Below, piece after piece: positions 23,101 to 35,638 of a stretch of 64,000 nucleotides of DNA. The DNA comes from Hippophae tibetana (taxonomy: Eukaryota > Streptophyta > Magnoliopsida > Rosales > Elaeagnaceae). The position numbers and the translations under genes are program-made. The stretch's first letter is position 1. Every line of letters begins with the position of its first letter. The notes below the pieces were generated by a model. That model was not told the origin of the DNA. It did not search any database and saw only the letters and a program-made list of their open reading frames with translations. Where the stretch lies: NCBI GenBank assembly GCA_037013495.1, contig CM072810.1:55538843-55602842 (forward strand), written 5' to 3'.

Positions 23101-24648
23101 GCGAATTGAATGCTTAAGCATTAGGTAGGAAGGATTAGCTATTTTTCATATGTTTGGTATCAAAACATGATCTCAGGTTGGAATCCCATAAAAACCCAAG
23201 TTCGAGATGAATTTCCCTTAAAAGAGACGGAATTACGCAACCCAGGTAAGTACCATCCCTGGGCTCGTTGTTGTGGGTAACCTTTTTATGTTGTTTCCAA
23301 GGGTCATTTAGAATGACTTGTGTCGTTCATGGGGGGTAACATCCTCGTGACTTGGAGTGAGCTTTGAACAAGGATTAAGTGTGATAGTTCAAGCGTCCCG
23401 TATTGAAAGCTTAAACTTTAGGTAGGAAGGATTAGCTATTTTTCCTATGTTTGGTATGAAAACATGATCTCAAGCTCGAATCCCACAAAAGCCCAAGTTC
23501 GAGATGAATTTCCCTTAAAAGAGACGGAATAACGCAACCAAGGTAAATACCATCCCTCGGGTCGTTGTTGTGGGTAACCTTTCTATGTTTTTTCCAATGG
23601 TCATTTAGAATGACTTGTGTCGTGCATGGGGGGAAACATTCTCGTGACTTGGTGTGAGCTTTGAACGAGGATTAAGTGTGATAGTTAAAGTGTCCCGTAT
23701 TGAAAGCTTAAGCTTTAGGTAGGAAAGATTAGCTATTTCTCCTATGTTTGGTATCAAAACATGATCTCAGGTTCGAATCGCATAAAAACCCAAGTTCGAT
23801 ATGAATTTCCCTTAAAAGATACGGAATGAGGCAACCGAGGTAAGTACCATCCCTGCGCCTGTTGTTGTAGGTAACCTTTTTAAGTTGTTTCCAAGGGTCA
23901 TTTAGAATGACTTGTGTCGTGCATGTGGGGAAACATTCTCGTGACTTGGTGTGAGCTTTGAACGAGGAATAAGTGTGACAGTTCAAGCGTCCCGTATTTA
24001 AATTTTAACCTTTAGGTAGGAAGGATAAGCTATTATTCGTATTTTGGTATCAAAACATGATCTCAGGTTGGAATCTCATAAAAACCCAAGTTCGAGATGA
24101 ATTTCCCTTAAAAGAGACGGAATGATGCAACCGAGGTAAGTACCATCCCTGAGCTCGTTGTTGTGGGTAACCTTTCAATGTTGTTTCCAAGGGTCATTTA
24201 GAATGACATGTGTCATGCATGTGGGGAAATAGTCTCGTGACTTGGTGTCTGCTTTGAATGAGGAATAAGTGTGACAGTTTAAGCGTCCCGAAGTGAATGC
24301 TTAAGCTTTAGGTAGGAAGGATTAGCTATTTTTCATATGTTTGGTATCAAAACATGATCTAAGGTTCGAATCCAATAAAAACCAAAATTCCAGATGAATT
24401 TCCCTTAAAAGAGACGGAATGACGCAACCCAGGTTAGAACCATCCCTGGCGTCGTTGTTGTGGGTAACCTTTCTATGTTGTTTCCAAGGGTAATTTAGAA
24501 TGACTTGTGTCGTTCATTGGGGGTAACATCCTCGTGACTTGGTGTGAGCTTTGAACAAGGATTAAGTGTGATAATTCAAGCGTCCCGTATTGAAAGCTTA
24601 AGCTTTAGTGAGGAAGGATTAGCTATTTTTCCTATGTTTGGTATCAAA
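20193..24648. repeat. 4-monomer higher-order array A (period 1188-1189 bp)
   Basis: Units begin at 20193, 21382, 22570 and 23759. The order within a unit is GAATCGCAT/TTCGATATG monomer, GGTTGGAATCTC monomer, GGTTGGAATCCC-type monomer, then a CTCAAGCTCG or CTATGG/CTAAGG monomer; the last unit is partial and ends with the monomer at 24352. The first monomer always ends in TTTAAATTTTAACCTTTAGG and is followed by the GGTTGGAATCTC type. Units two and three (21382-23758) are the most alike, including the rare TATGAAAACATG at 22267 and 23456. Three one-base insertions or losses explain the 1189 values. Confidence 0.88.
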
Positions 24649-27600
24649 ACATTATCTCAGGCTCGAACCCCATAAAAGCACAAGTTCGAGATGAATTTCC
24701 CTTAAAAGAGACGGAATAACACAACCAGGGTAAATACCATCCCTGGCGTCGTTGTTGTAGGTAACTTTTCTATGTTTTTTCCAATGGTCATTTAGAATGA
24801 CTTGTGTCGTGCATGGGGGGAAACATTCTCGTGACTTGGTGTGAGCTTTGAACGAGGATTAAGTGCGATAGTTAAAGTGTTCCGTATTGAAAGCTTAAGC
24901 TTTAGGTAGGAAGGATTAGCTATTTTTCCTATGTTTGGTATCAAACATGATCTCATGTTCGAATCGCATAAAAACCAAAGTTCGATATGAATTTCCCTTA
25001 AAAGAGACGGAATGATGCAACCGAGGTAAGTACAATCCCTGCGCGCGTTGTTGTAGGTAACCTTTCTATGTTTGTTTTCAAGGGTCATTTAGAATGACTT
25101 GTGTCGTGCATGGGGGAAAACATCCTCGTGATTTGGTGTGAATTTTGAACGAGGATTAAGTGTGATAGTTCAAGCGTCCCGTAATGAATTCTTAAGCTTT
25201 AGGTAGTAAGGATTAGCTATTTTTCATATGTTTGGTATCAAATCATGATCTCAGGTTCGAATCCCATAAAAGCCCAAGTTCGTGATAAATTTCCCTTAAA
25301 AGAGACAGAATGATGCAACCGAGGTAAGTACCATTCCTGGGCTTGTTGTTGTGGGTAACCTTTTTATGTTGTTTCCAAGGGTCATTTAGAATGACTTGTG
25401 TGGTGCATGGGAGGTAACATTCTCGTGACTTGGTGTAAGCTTTGAACGAGGAATAAGTGTGACAGTTCAAGCGTCCCGAATTGAATGCTTAAGCTTTAGG
25501 TAGGAAGGATTAGCTATTTTTCATATGTTTGTTATCAAAACATGATCTCAGGTTCGAATCCAATAAAAACCCAAGTTCGAGATGAATTTCCCTTAAAAAA
25601 GACGGAATGACGCAACCGAGGTAAGTACCATCCCTTGGCACGTTGTTGTAGGTAACCTTTCTATGTTGTTTCCAAGGGTCATTTAGAATGACTTGTGTGG
25701 TGCATGGGGGGAAACATTCTCGTGACTGGGTGTGAGCTTTGAACGAGTATTAAGTGCGATAGTTAAAGTGTCCCGTATTGAAAGCTTAAGCTTTAGGTAG
25801 GAAAGATTAGCTATTTCTCCTATGTTTGGTATCAAAACATGATCTCAGGTTCGAATCGCATAAAAACCCAAGTTCGATATGAATTTCCCTTAAAAGATAC
25901 GGAATGATGCAACCGAGGTAAGTACCATCCCTGCGCCTGTTGTTGTAGGTAACCTTTTTATGTTGTTTCCAAGGGTCATTTAGAATAACTTGTGTCGTGC
26001 ATGTGGGGAAACATTCTCGTGACTTGGTGTGAGCTTTGAACGAGGAATAAGTGTGACAGTTCAAGCGTCCCGTATTTAAATTTTAACCTTTAGGTAGGAA
26101 GGATAAGCTATTATTCGTATGTTTGGTATCAAAACATGATCTCAGGTTGGAATCTCATAAAAACCCAAGTTCGAGATGAATTTCCCTTAAAAGAGACGGA
26201 ATGATGCAACCGAGGTAAGTACCATCCCTGAGCTCGTTGTTGTGGGTAACCTTTCAATGTTGTTTCCAAGGGTCATTTCGAATGACATGTGTCATGCATG
26301 TGGGGAAATAGTCTCGTGACTTGGTGTCTACTTTGAACGAGGAATAAGTGTGACAGTTTAAGTGTCCCGAATTGAATGCTTAAGCTTTAGGTAGGAAGGA
26401 TTAGCTATTTTTCATATGTTTGGTATCAAATCATGATCTCAGGTTCGAATCCCATAACAGCCCAAGTTCGTGATAAATTTCCCTTAAAAGAGAAAGAATG
26501 ATGCAACCGAGGTAAGTACCATTCCTGGGCTTGTTGTTGTGGGTAACCTTTCAATGTTGTTTCCAAGGGTCATTTAGAATGACTTGTGTCGTTCCTTGGG
26601 GAAAACATCCTCGTGACTTGGTGTGAGCTTTGAACGAGGATTAAGTGTGATAATTCAAGCGTCCCGTATTGAAAGCTTAAGCTTTAGGGAGGAAGGATTA
26701 GCTATTTTTCCTATGTTTGGTATCAAAACATTATCTCAGGCTCGAATCCCATAAAAGCACAAGTTCGAGATGAATTTCCTTTAAAAGAGACGGAATAACA
26801 CAACCAGGGTAAATACCATCCCTGGCGTCGTTGTTGTGGGTAACTTTTCTATGTTTTTTCCAATGGTCATTTAGAATGACTTGTGTCGTGCATGGGGGGA
26901 AACATTCTCGTGACTTGGTGTGAGCTTTGAACGAGGATTAAGTGCGATAGTTAAAGTGTCCCGTATTGAAAGCTTAAGCTTTAGGTAGGAAGGATTAGCT
27001 ATTTTTCCTATGTTTGGTATCAAAACATGATCTCATGTTCGAATCGCATAAAAACCAAAGTTCGATATGAATTTCCCTTAAAAGAGACGGAATGATGCAA
27101 CCGAGGTAAGTACAATCCCTGCGCTCGTTGTTGTAGGTAACCTTTCTATGTTGTTTTCAAGGGTCATTTAGAATGACTTGTGTCGTGCATGGGGGAAAAC
27201 ATCCTCGTGACTTGGTGTGATTTTTTAAACGAGGATTAAGTGTGATAGTTCAAGCGTCCCGTAATGAAATCTTAAGCTTTAGGTAGTAAGGATTAGCTAT
27301 TTTTCATATGTTTGGTATCAAATCATGATCTCAGGTTCGAATCCCATAAAAGCCCAAGTTCGTGATAAATTTCCCTTAAAAGAGACAGAATGATGCAACA
27401 GAGGTAAGTACCATTCCTGGGCTTGTTGTTGTGGGTAACCTTTTTATGTTGTTTCCAAGGGTCATTTAGAATGACTTGTGTGGTGCATGGGAGGTAACAT
27501 TCTCGTGACTTGGTGTAAGCTTTGAACGAGGAATAAGTGTGACAGTTCAAGCGTCCCGAATTGAATGCTTAAGCTTTAGGTAGGAAGGATTAGCTATTTT

Positions 27601-28511
27601 TCATATGTTTGGTATCAAAACATGATCTCAGGTTCGAATCCAATAAAAACCCAAGTTCGAGATGAATTTTCCTTAAAAAAGACGGAATGACGTAACCGAG
27701 GTAAGTACCATCACTTGGCACGTTGTTGTAGGTAACCTTTCTATGTTGTTTCCAAGGGTCATTTAGAATGACTTGTGTCGTTCCTTGAGGAAAACATCCT
27801 CGTGACTTGGTGTGAGCTTTGAACGAGGATTAAGTGTGATAATTCAAGCGTCCCGTATTGAAAGCTTAAGCTTTAGGGAGGAAGGATTAGCTATTTTTCA
27901 TATGTTTGGTATCAAAACATTATCTCAGGCTCGAATCCCATAAAAGCACAAGTTCGAGATGAATTTCCCTTAAAAGAGACGGAATAACACAACCAGGGTA
28001 AATACCATCCCTCGGGTCGTTGTTGTTGGTAACTTTTCTATGTTTTTGCCAATGGTCATTTTGAATGACTTCTGTCGTGCATGTGGGGAAACATTCTCGT
28101 GACTTGGTGTGAGCTTTGAACGAGGATTAAGTGTGACAGTTCAAGCATCCCGTATTTAAATTTTAAGCTTTAGGTAGGAAGGATAAGCTATTTTTCGTAT
28201 GTTTGGTATCAAAACATGATCTCAGGTTGGAATCTCATAAAAACCCAAGTTCGAGATGAATTTCCCTTAAAAGAGACAGAATGATGCAACCGAGGTAAGT
28301 ACCATCCCTGCGCTCGTTGTTGTGGGAAACCTTTCAATGTTGTTTCTAAGGGTCATTTAGAATGACATGTGTCATGCATGTGGGGGAAACATTCTTGTAA
28401 GTTGGTGTGAGCTTTGAACGAGGAATAAGTTTGACAGTTCAAGCGTCGCGAATTGAATGCTTAAGCTTTAGGTAGGAAGGATTAGCTATTTTTCATATGT
28501 TTGGTATCAAA
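24649..28511. repeat. Mosaic of 13 monomers with a 2079 bp (7-mer) internal repeat
   Basis: The ordered set ACATTATCTC, CTCATGTTCG, TCATGATC/TCGTGATAAA and CCAATAAAAACCC occurs at 24649-25836 and again at 26728-27916, seven monomers later. Between them lie a TTCGATATG monomer (25837), a GGTTGGAATCTC monomer (26134) and a TCGTGATAAA monomer (26431). Both copies share odd variants such as AACACAACCAGG and TTGTTTTCAAGG. Small length changes occur: TATCAAACATG (minus one A, at 24945) and a one-base gain near 27222. Confidence 0.8.
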
Positions 28512-30590
28512 ACATGATCTCAGGTTGGAATCCCATAAAAACCCAAGTTCGAGATGAATTTCCCTTAAAAGAGACGGAATTACGCAACCCAGGTAAGTAC
28601 CATCCCTGGGCTCGTTGTTGTGGGTAACCTTTTTATGTTGTTTCCAAGGGTCATTTAGAATGACATGTGTCATGCATGTGGGGAAACATTTTCGTGACTT
28701 GGTGTGAGCTTTGAACGAGGAATAAGTGTGACAGTTCAAGCGTCCCGAATTGAAAGCTTAAGCTTTAGGTAGGAAGGATTATCTATTTTTCGTATGTTCT
28801 GTTTCAAAACATTCTCTCAGGCTCGAATCCCATAAAAGCACAAGTTCGAGATGAATTTCCCTTAAAAGAGACGGAATGACGCAACCCAGGTAAGCACCAT
28901 CCCTGGCGTCGTTGTTGTGGGTAACCTTTCTATGTTGTTTCCAAGGGTCATTTAGAATGACTTGTGTCGTTCATGGGGGGAAACATTCTCGTGACTTGGT
29001 GTGAGCTTTGAAGGAGGAATAAGTGTGACAGTTCAAGCGTCCCGTATTTAAATTTTAACCTTTAGGTAGGAAGGATAAGCTATTTTTCGTATGTTTGGTA
29101 TCAAAACATGATCTCAGGTTGGAATCTCATAAAAACCCCAGTTCGAGATGAATTTCCCTTAAAAGAGACGGAATGATGCAACCGAGGTAAGTACCATCCC
29201 TGCGCTCGTTGTTGTGGGTAACCTTTCAATGTTGTTTCCAAGGGTCATTTAGAATGACATGTGTTATGCATGTGGGGAAACATTCTACTGACTTAGTGTC
29301 TGCTTTGAGCGAGGAATAAGTGTGACAGTTCAAGCGTCCCGAATTGAATGCTTAAGCTTTAGGTAGGGAGGATTAGCTATTTTTCATATGTTTGGTATCA
29401 AAACATGATCTCAGGTTGGAATCCCATAAAAACCCAAGTTCGAGATGAATTTCCCATAAAAGATACGGAATGATGCAACCGAGGTAAGTACCATCCCTGC
29501 GCTCGTTGTTGTGGGTAACCTTTCAATGTTGTTTCCAAGGGTCATTTAGAATGACATGTGTTATGCATGTGGGGAAACATTCTAGTGACTTAGTGTCTGC
29601 TTTGAACGAGGAATAAGTGTGACAGTTCAAGCGTCCCCAATTGAATGCTTAAGCTTTAGGTAGGAAGGATTAGCTATTTTTCATATGTTTGGTATCAAAA
29701 CATGATCTCAGGTTGGAATCCCAAAAAAACCCAAGTTCGAGATGAATATCCCTTAAAAGAGACGGAATTACGCAACCCAGGTAAGTACCATCCCTGGGCT
29801 CGTTGTTGTGGGTAACCTTTCAATGTTGTTTCCAAGGGTCATTTAAAATGACATGTGTCATGCATGTGGGGAAACATTCTCGTGACTTGGTGTGAGCTTT
29901 GAATGAGGAATAAGTGTGACAGTTCAAGCGTCCCGAATTGAATGCTTAAGCTTTAGGTAGGAAGGATTAGCTATTTTTCATATGTTTGGTATAAAAACAT
30001 GATCTAAGGTTCGAATCCAATAAAAACCCAAATTCGAGATGAATTTCCCTTAAAAGAGACGGAATAACGCAACCAGGGTAAATACCATCCCTCGGGTCGT
30101 TGTTGTGGGTAACCTTTCTATGTTTTTTCAAATGGTCATTTAGAATGACTTGTGTCGTGCATGGGGGGAAACATTCTCGTGACTTGGTGTGAGCTTTGAA
30201 CGAGGATTAAGTGCGATAGTTAAAGTGTCCCGTATTGAAAGCTTAAGTTTTAGGAAGGAAAGATTAGCTATTTTTCCTATGTTTGGTATCAAAACATGAT
30301 CTCAGGTTCGAATCGCATAAAAACCCTAGTTCGATATGAATTTCCCTTAAAAGAGAGGGAATGATGCAACCGAGGTAAGTACCATCCCTGCGCCTGTTGT
30401 TGTAGGTAACGTTTTTATGTTGTTTCCAAGGGTCATTTAGAATGACTTGTGTGGTGCATGTGGGGTAACATCCTCGTGACTTGGAGTGAGCTTTGAACGA
30501 GGATTAAGTGTGACAGTTCAAGCGTCCCGAATTTAAAGCTTCTGCTTTAGGTAGGAAGGATTATCTATTTTTCGTATGTTTGGTATCAAA
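28512..30590. repeat. Detached copy of m1-m7 of the 14-mer unit
   Basis: The seven monomers at 28512, 28809, 29106, 29403, 29700, 29997 and 30294 follow the subtype order m1, m2, m3, m4, m5, m6, m7 seen in blocks 1-3. Markers are ACATTCTCTCAGGCTCG at 28809, AAAAGATACGG at about 29459, GTCCCCAATTGAATGC at about 29634 and TTCGATATG in the last monomer. It lies about 10 kb from block 3, so the 14-mer unit once extended further, or a piece was moved by exchange. Confidence 0.82.
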
Positions 30591-33500
30591 ACATGATCCT
30601 AGGTTCGAATCCAATAAAAACCCAAGTTCGAGATGAATTTCCCTTAAAAGAGACGGAATGACGTAACTGAGGTAAGTACCATCACTTGGCACGTTGTTGT
30701 AGGTAACCTTTCTATGTTGTTTCCAAGGGTCATTTAGAATGACTTGTGTGGTGCATGGGAGGTAACATCCTCGTGACTTGGAGTGAGCTTTGAACGAGGA
30801 TTAAGTGTGACAGTTCATGCGTCCCGAATTTAAAGCTTCTGCTTTAGGTAGGAAGGATTATCTATTTTTCGTATGTTCTGTTTCAAAACATTCTCTGAGG
30901 CTCGAATCCCATAAAAGCACAAGTTCGAGATGAATTTGCCTTAAAAGAGATGGAATGACGCAACCCAGGTAAGTACCATCCCTGGGCTCGTTGTTGTGGG
31001 TAACCTTTCAATGTTGTTTCCAAGGGTCATTTAGAATGACTTGTGTCATTCATGGGGGAAAACATCCTCGTGACTTGGTGTGAGCTTTGAACGAGGATTA
31101 AGTGTGATTGTTCAAGCGTCCCGTATTGAAAGCTTAAGCTTTAGGGAGGAAGGATTAGCTATTTTTCCTATGTTTGGTATCAAAACATTATCTCAGGCTC
31201 GAATCCCATAAAAGCACAAGTTCGAGATGAATTTCCCTTAAAAGAGACGGAATAACGCAACCAGGGTAAATACCATCTCTTGGGTCGTTGTTGTGGGTAA
31301 CCTTTCTATGTTTTTTCCAATGCTCATTTAGAATGACTTGTGTCGTGCATGGGGGGAAACATTCTCGTGACTTGGTGTGAGCTTTGAACGAGGATTAAGT
31401 GCGATAGTTAAAGTGTCCCGTATTGAAAGCTTAAGCTTTAGGTAGGAAGGATTAGCTATTTTTCCTACGTTGCGTATCAAAACATGATCTCAGGTTCGAA
31501 TCGAATAAAAACCAAAGTTCGATATGAATTTCCCTTAAAAGAGACGGAATGATGCAACCGAGGTAAGTACCATCCCTGCGCCTGTTGTTGTAGGTAACCT
31601 TTTTATGTTGTTTCCAAGGGTCATTTAGAATGACTTGTGTCGTGCATGTGGGGTAACATCCTCGTGACTTGGAGTGAGCTTTGAACGAGGATTAAGTGTG
31701 ACAGTTCAAGCGTCCCGAATTTAAAGCTTCTGCTTTAGGTAGGAAGGATTATCTATTTTTCGTATGTTCTGTTTCAAAACATTCTCTGAGGCTCGAATCC
31801 CATAAAAGCACAAGTTCGAGATGAATTTGCCTTAAAAGAGATGGAATGACGCAACCCAGATAAGTACCATCCCTGGGCTCGTTGTTTTGGGTAACCTTTC
31901 AATGTTGTTTCCAAGGGTCATTTAGAATGACTTGTGTCGTTCATGGGGGAAAACATCCTCGTGACTTGGTGTGAGCTTTGAACGAGGATTAAGTGCGATA
32001 GTTAAAGTGTCCCGTATTGAAAGCTTAAGCTTTAGGTAGGAAGGATTAGCTATTTTTCCTACGTTGCGTATCAAAACATGATCTCAGGTTCGAATCGAAT
32101 AAAAACCAAAGTTCGATATGAATTTCCCTTAAAAGAGACGGAATGATGCAACCGAGGTAAGTACCATCCCTGCGCCTGTTGTTGTAGGTAACCTTTTTAT
32201 GTTGTTTCCAAGGGTCATTTAGAATGACTTGTGTCGTGCATGTGGGGTAACATCCTCGTGACTTGGAGTGAGCTTTGAACGAGGATTAAGTGTGACAGTT
32301 CAAGCGTCCCGAATTTAAAGCTTCTGCTTTAGGTAGGAAGGATTATCTATTTTTCGTATGTTCTGTTTCAAAACAATCTCTGAGGCTCGAATCCCATAAA
32401 AGCACAAGTTCGAGATGAATTTGCCTTAAAAGAGATGGAATGACGCAACCCAGATAAGTACCATCCCTGGGCTCGTTGTTTTGGGTAACCTTTCAATGTT
32501 GTTTCCAAGGGTCATTTAGAATGACTTGTGTCGTTCATGGGGGAAAACATCCTCGTGACTTGGTGTGAGCTTTGAACGAGGATTAAGTGTGATAGTTCAA
32601 GCGTCCCGTATTGAAAGCTTAAGCTTTAGGGAGGAAGGATTAGCTATTTTTCCTATGTTTGGTATCAAAACATTATCTCAAGCTCGAATCCCATAAAAGA
32701 ACAAGTTCGAGATGAATTTCCCTTAAAAGAGACGGAATAACGCAACCAGGGTAAATACCATCTCTTGGGTCGTTGTTGTGGGTAACCTTTCTATGTTTTT
32801 TCCAATGCTCATTTAGAATGACTTGTGTCGTGCATGGGGGGAAACATTCTCGTGACTTGGTGTGAGCTTTGAACGAGGATTAAGTGCGATAGTTAAAGTG
32901 TCCCGTATTGAAAGCTTAAGCTTTAGGTAGGAAGGATTAGCTATTTTTCCTACGTTGGGTATCAAAACATGATCTCAGGTTCGAATCGAATAAAAACCCA
33001 AGTTCGATATGAATTTCCCTTAAAAGAGACGGAATGATGCAACCGAGGTAAGTACCATCCCTGTGCTCATTGTTGTAGGTAACCTTTCTATGTTGTTTCC
33101 AAGGGTCATTTAGAATGACTTGTGTCGGGCATGGGGGAAAACATCCTCGTGACTTGGTGTGAGCTTTGAACGAGGATTAAGTGTGATAGTCAAGCGTCCC
33201 GTATTTAAATCTTAAGCTTTAGGTAGTAAGGATTAGCTTTTTTTCATATGTTTGGTATCAAAACATGATCTCAGGTTCGAATCCCATAAAAGCCCAAGTT
33301 CGTGATAAATTTCCCTTAAAAGTGACAGAATGATGCAACCGAGGTAAGTACCATCCCTGGGCTAGTTGTTGTTGGTAACCTTTCTATGTTGTTTCCAAGG
33401 GTCATTTAGAATGACTTGTGTCGTGCATGGGAGGTAACATTCTCGTGACTTGGTGTGAGCTTTGAACGAGGATTAAGTGTGACAGTTCAAGCGTCCCGTA

Positions 33501-35638
33501 TGGAAAGCTTAAGCTTTAGGTAGGAAGGATTAGCTATTTTTCATATGTTTGGTATCAAAACATGATCTCAGGTTCGAATCCAATAAAAACCCAAATTCGA
33601 GATGAATTTCCCTTAAAAGAGACGGAATGACGCAACCCAGGTAAGTACCATCCCTGGTGTCGTTGTTGTGGGTAACCTTTCTATGTTGTTTCCAAGGGTC
33701 ATTTAGAATGACTTGTGTCGTGCATGGGGGAAAACATCCTCGTGACTTGGTGTGAATTTTGAACGAGGATTAAGTGTGATAGTTCAAGCGTCCCGTAATG
33801 AAATCTTAAGCTTTAGGTAGTAAGGATTAGCTATTTTTCATATGTTTGGTATCAAATCATGATCTCAGGTTCGAATCCCATAAAAGCCCAAGTTCGGGAT
33901 AAATTTCCCTTAAAAGAGACAGAATGATGCAACAGAGGTAAGTACCATTCCTGGGCTTGTTGTTGTGGGTAACGTTTTTATGTTGTTTCTAAGGGTCATT
34001 TAGAATGACTTGTGTGGTGCATGGGAGGTAACATTCTCGTGACTTGGTGTAAGCTTTGAACGAGGAATAAGTGTGACAGTTCAAGCGTCCCGAATTTAAT
34101 GCTTAAGCTTTAGGTACGAAAGATTAGCTATTTTTCATATGTTTGGTATCAAAACATGATCCCAGGTTCGAATCCAATAAAAACCCAAGTTCGAGATGAA
34201 TTTCCCTTAAAAGAGACGGAATGACGTAACTGAGGTAAGTACCATCACTTGGCACGTTGTTGTAGGTAACCTTTCTATGTTGTTTCCAAGGGTCATTTAG
34301 AATGACTTGTGTGGTGCATGGGAGGTAACATCCTCGTGACTTGGAGTGAGCTTTGAACGAGGATTAAGTGTGACAGTTCAAGCGTCCCGAATTTAAAGCT
34401 TCTGCTTTAGGTAGGAAGGATTATCTATTTTTCGTATGTTCTGTTTCAAAACATTCTCTGAGGCTCGAATCCCATAAAAGCACAAGTTCGAGATGAATTT
34501 GCCTTAAAAGAGATGGAATGACGCAACCCAGGTAAGTACCATCCCTGGGCTCGTTGTTGTGGGTAACCTTTCAATGTTGTTTCCAAGGGTCATTTAGAAT
34601 GACTTGTGTCGTTCATGGGGGAAAACATCCTCGTGACTTGGTGTGAGCTTTGAACGAGGATTAAGTGTGATTGTTCAAGCGTCCCGTATTGAAAGCTTAA
34701 GCTTTAGGGAGGAAGGATTAGCTATTTTTCCTATGTTTGGTATCAAAACATTATCTCAGGCTCGAATCCCATAAAAGCACAAGTTCGAGATGAATTTCCC
34801 TTAAAAGAGACGGAATAACGCAACCAGGGTAAATACCATCTCTTGGGTCGTTGTTGTGGGTAACCTTTCTATGTTTTTTCCAATGCTCATTTAGAATGAC
34901 TTGTGTCGTGTATGGGGGGAAACATTCTCGTGACTTGGTGTGAGCTTTGAACGAGGATTAAGTGCGATAGTTAAAGTATCCCGTATTGAAAGCTTAAGCT
35001 TTAGGTAGGAAGGATTAGCTATTTTTCCTACGTTGCGTATCAAAACATGATCTCAGGTTCGAATCGAATAAAAAGCAAAGTTCGATATGAATTTCCCTTA
35101 AAAGAGACGGAATGATGCAACCGAGGTAAGTACCATCCCTGTGCTCATTGTTGTAGGTAACCTTTCTATGTTGTTTCCAAGGGTCATTTAGAATGACTTG
35201 TGTCGGGCATGGGGGAAAACATCCTCGTGACTTGGTGTGAGCTTTGAACGAGGATTAAGTGTGATAGTTCAAGCGTCCCGTATTGAAATCTTAAGCTTTA
35301 GGTAGTAAGGATTAGCTTTTTTTCATATGTTTGGTATCAAAACATGATCTCAGGTTCGAATCCCATAAAAGCCCAAGTTCGTGATAAATTTCCCTTAAAA
35401 GTGACAGAATGATGCAACCGAGGTAAGTACCATCCCTGGGCTAGTTGTTGTTGGTAACCTTTCTATGTTGTTTCCAAGGGTCATTTAGAATGACTTGTGT
35501 CGTGCATGGGAGGTAATATTCTCGTGACTTGGTGTGAGCTTTGAACGAGGATTAAGTGTGACAGTTTAAGCGTCCCGTATTGAGATCTTTAGCTTTAGGT
35601 AGGAATTATTAGGTATTTTTCGTATGTATGGTATCAAA
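30591..35638. repeat. 17-monomer region with 12-mer period (3563 bp)
   Basis: Monomers carrying GACGTAACTGAGG and GTGGTGCATGGGAGG start at 30591 and 34154, and the following monomers match in order. The 3563 bp interval is 12 x 297 less one base (AGTCAAGCG near 33187 in place of AGTTCAAGCG). The subtypes are those of the 18114-20192 module, with the altered dyad AAAGCTTCTGCTTT and TACGTTGCGTATC as local markers. The extra length relative to that module comes from a dimer duplication at 31391-32578. Confidence 0.82.
31391..32578. repeat. 594 bp dimer tandem duplication, two nearly identical copies
   Basis: The copies are about 31391-31984 and 31985-32578, exactly two monomers each. Both carry the rare variants TACGTTGCGTATC, AACCCAGATAAGTACC and GTTGTTTTGGG. 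By eye I found one difference (ACATTCTCTGAGG against ACAATCTCTGAGG). The left edge lies within about 31369-31391, where the sequence before the two copies differs (GGGGGGAAACATTC against GGGGGAAAACATCC). This is among the youngest duplications in the window. Confidence 0.9.
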
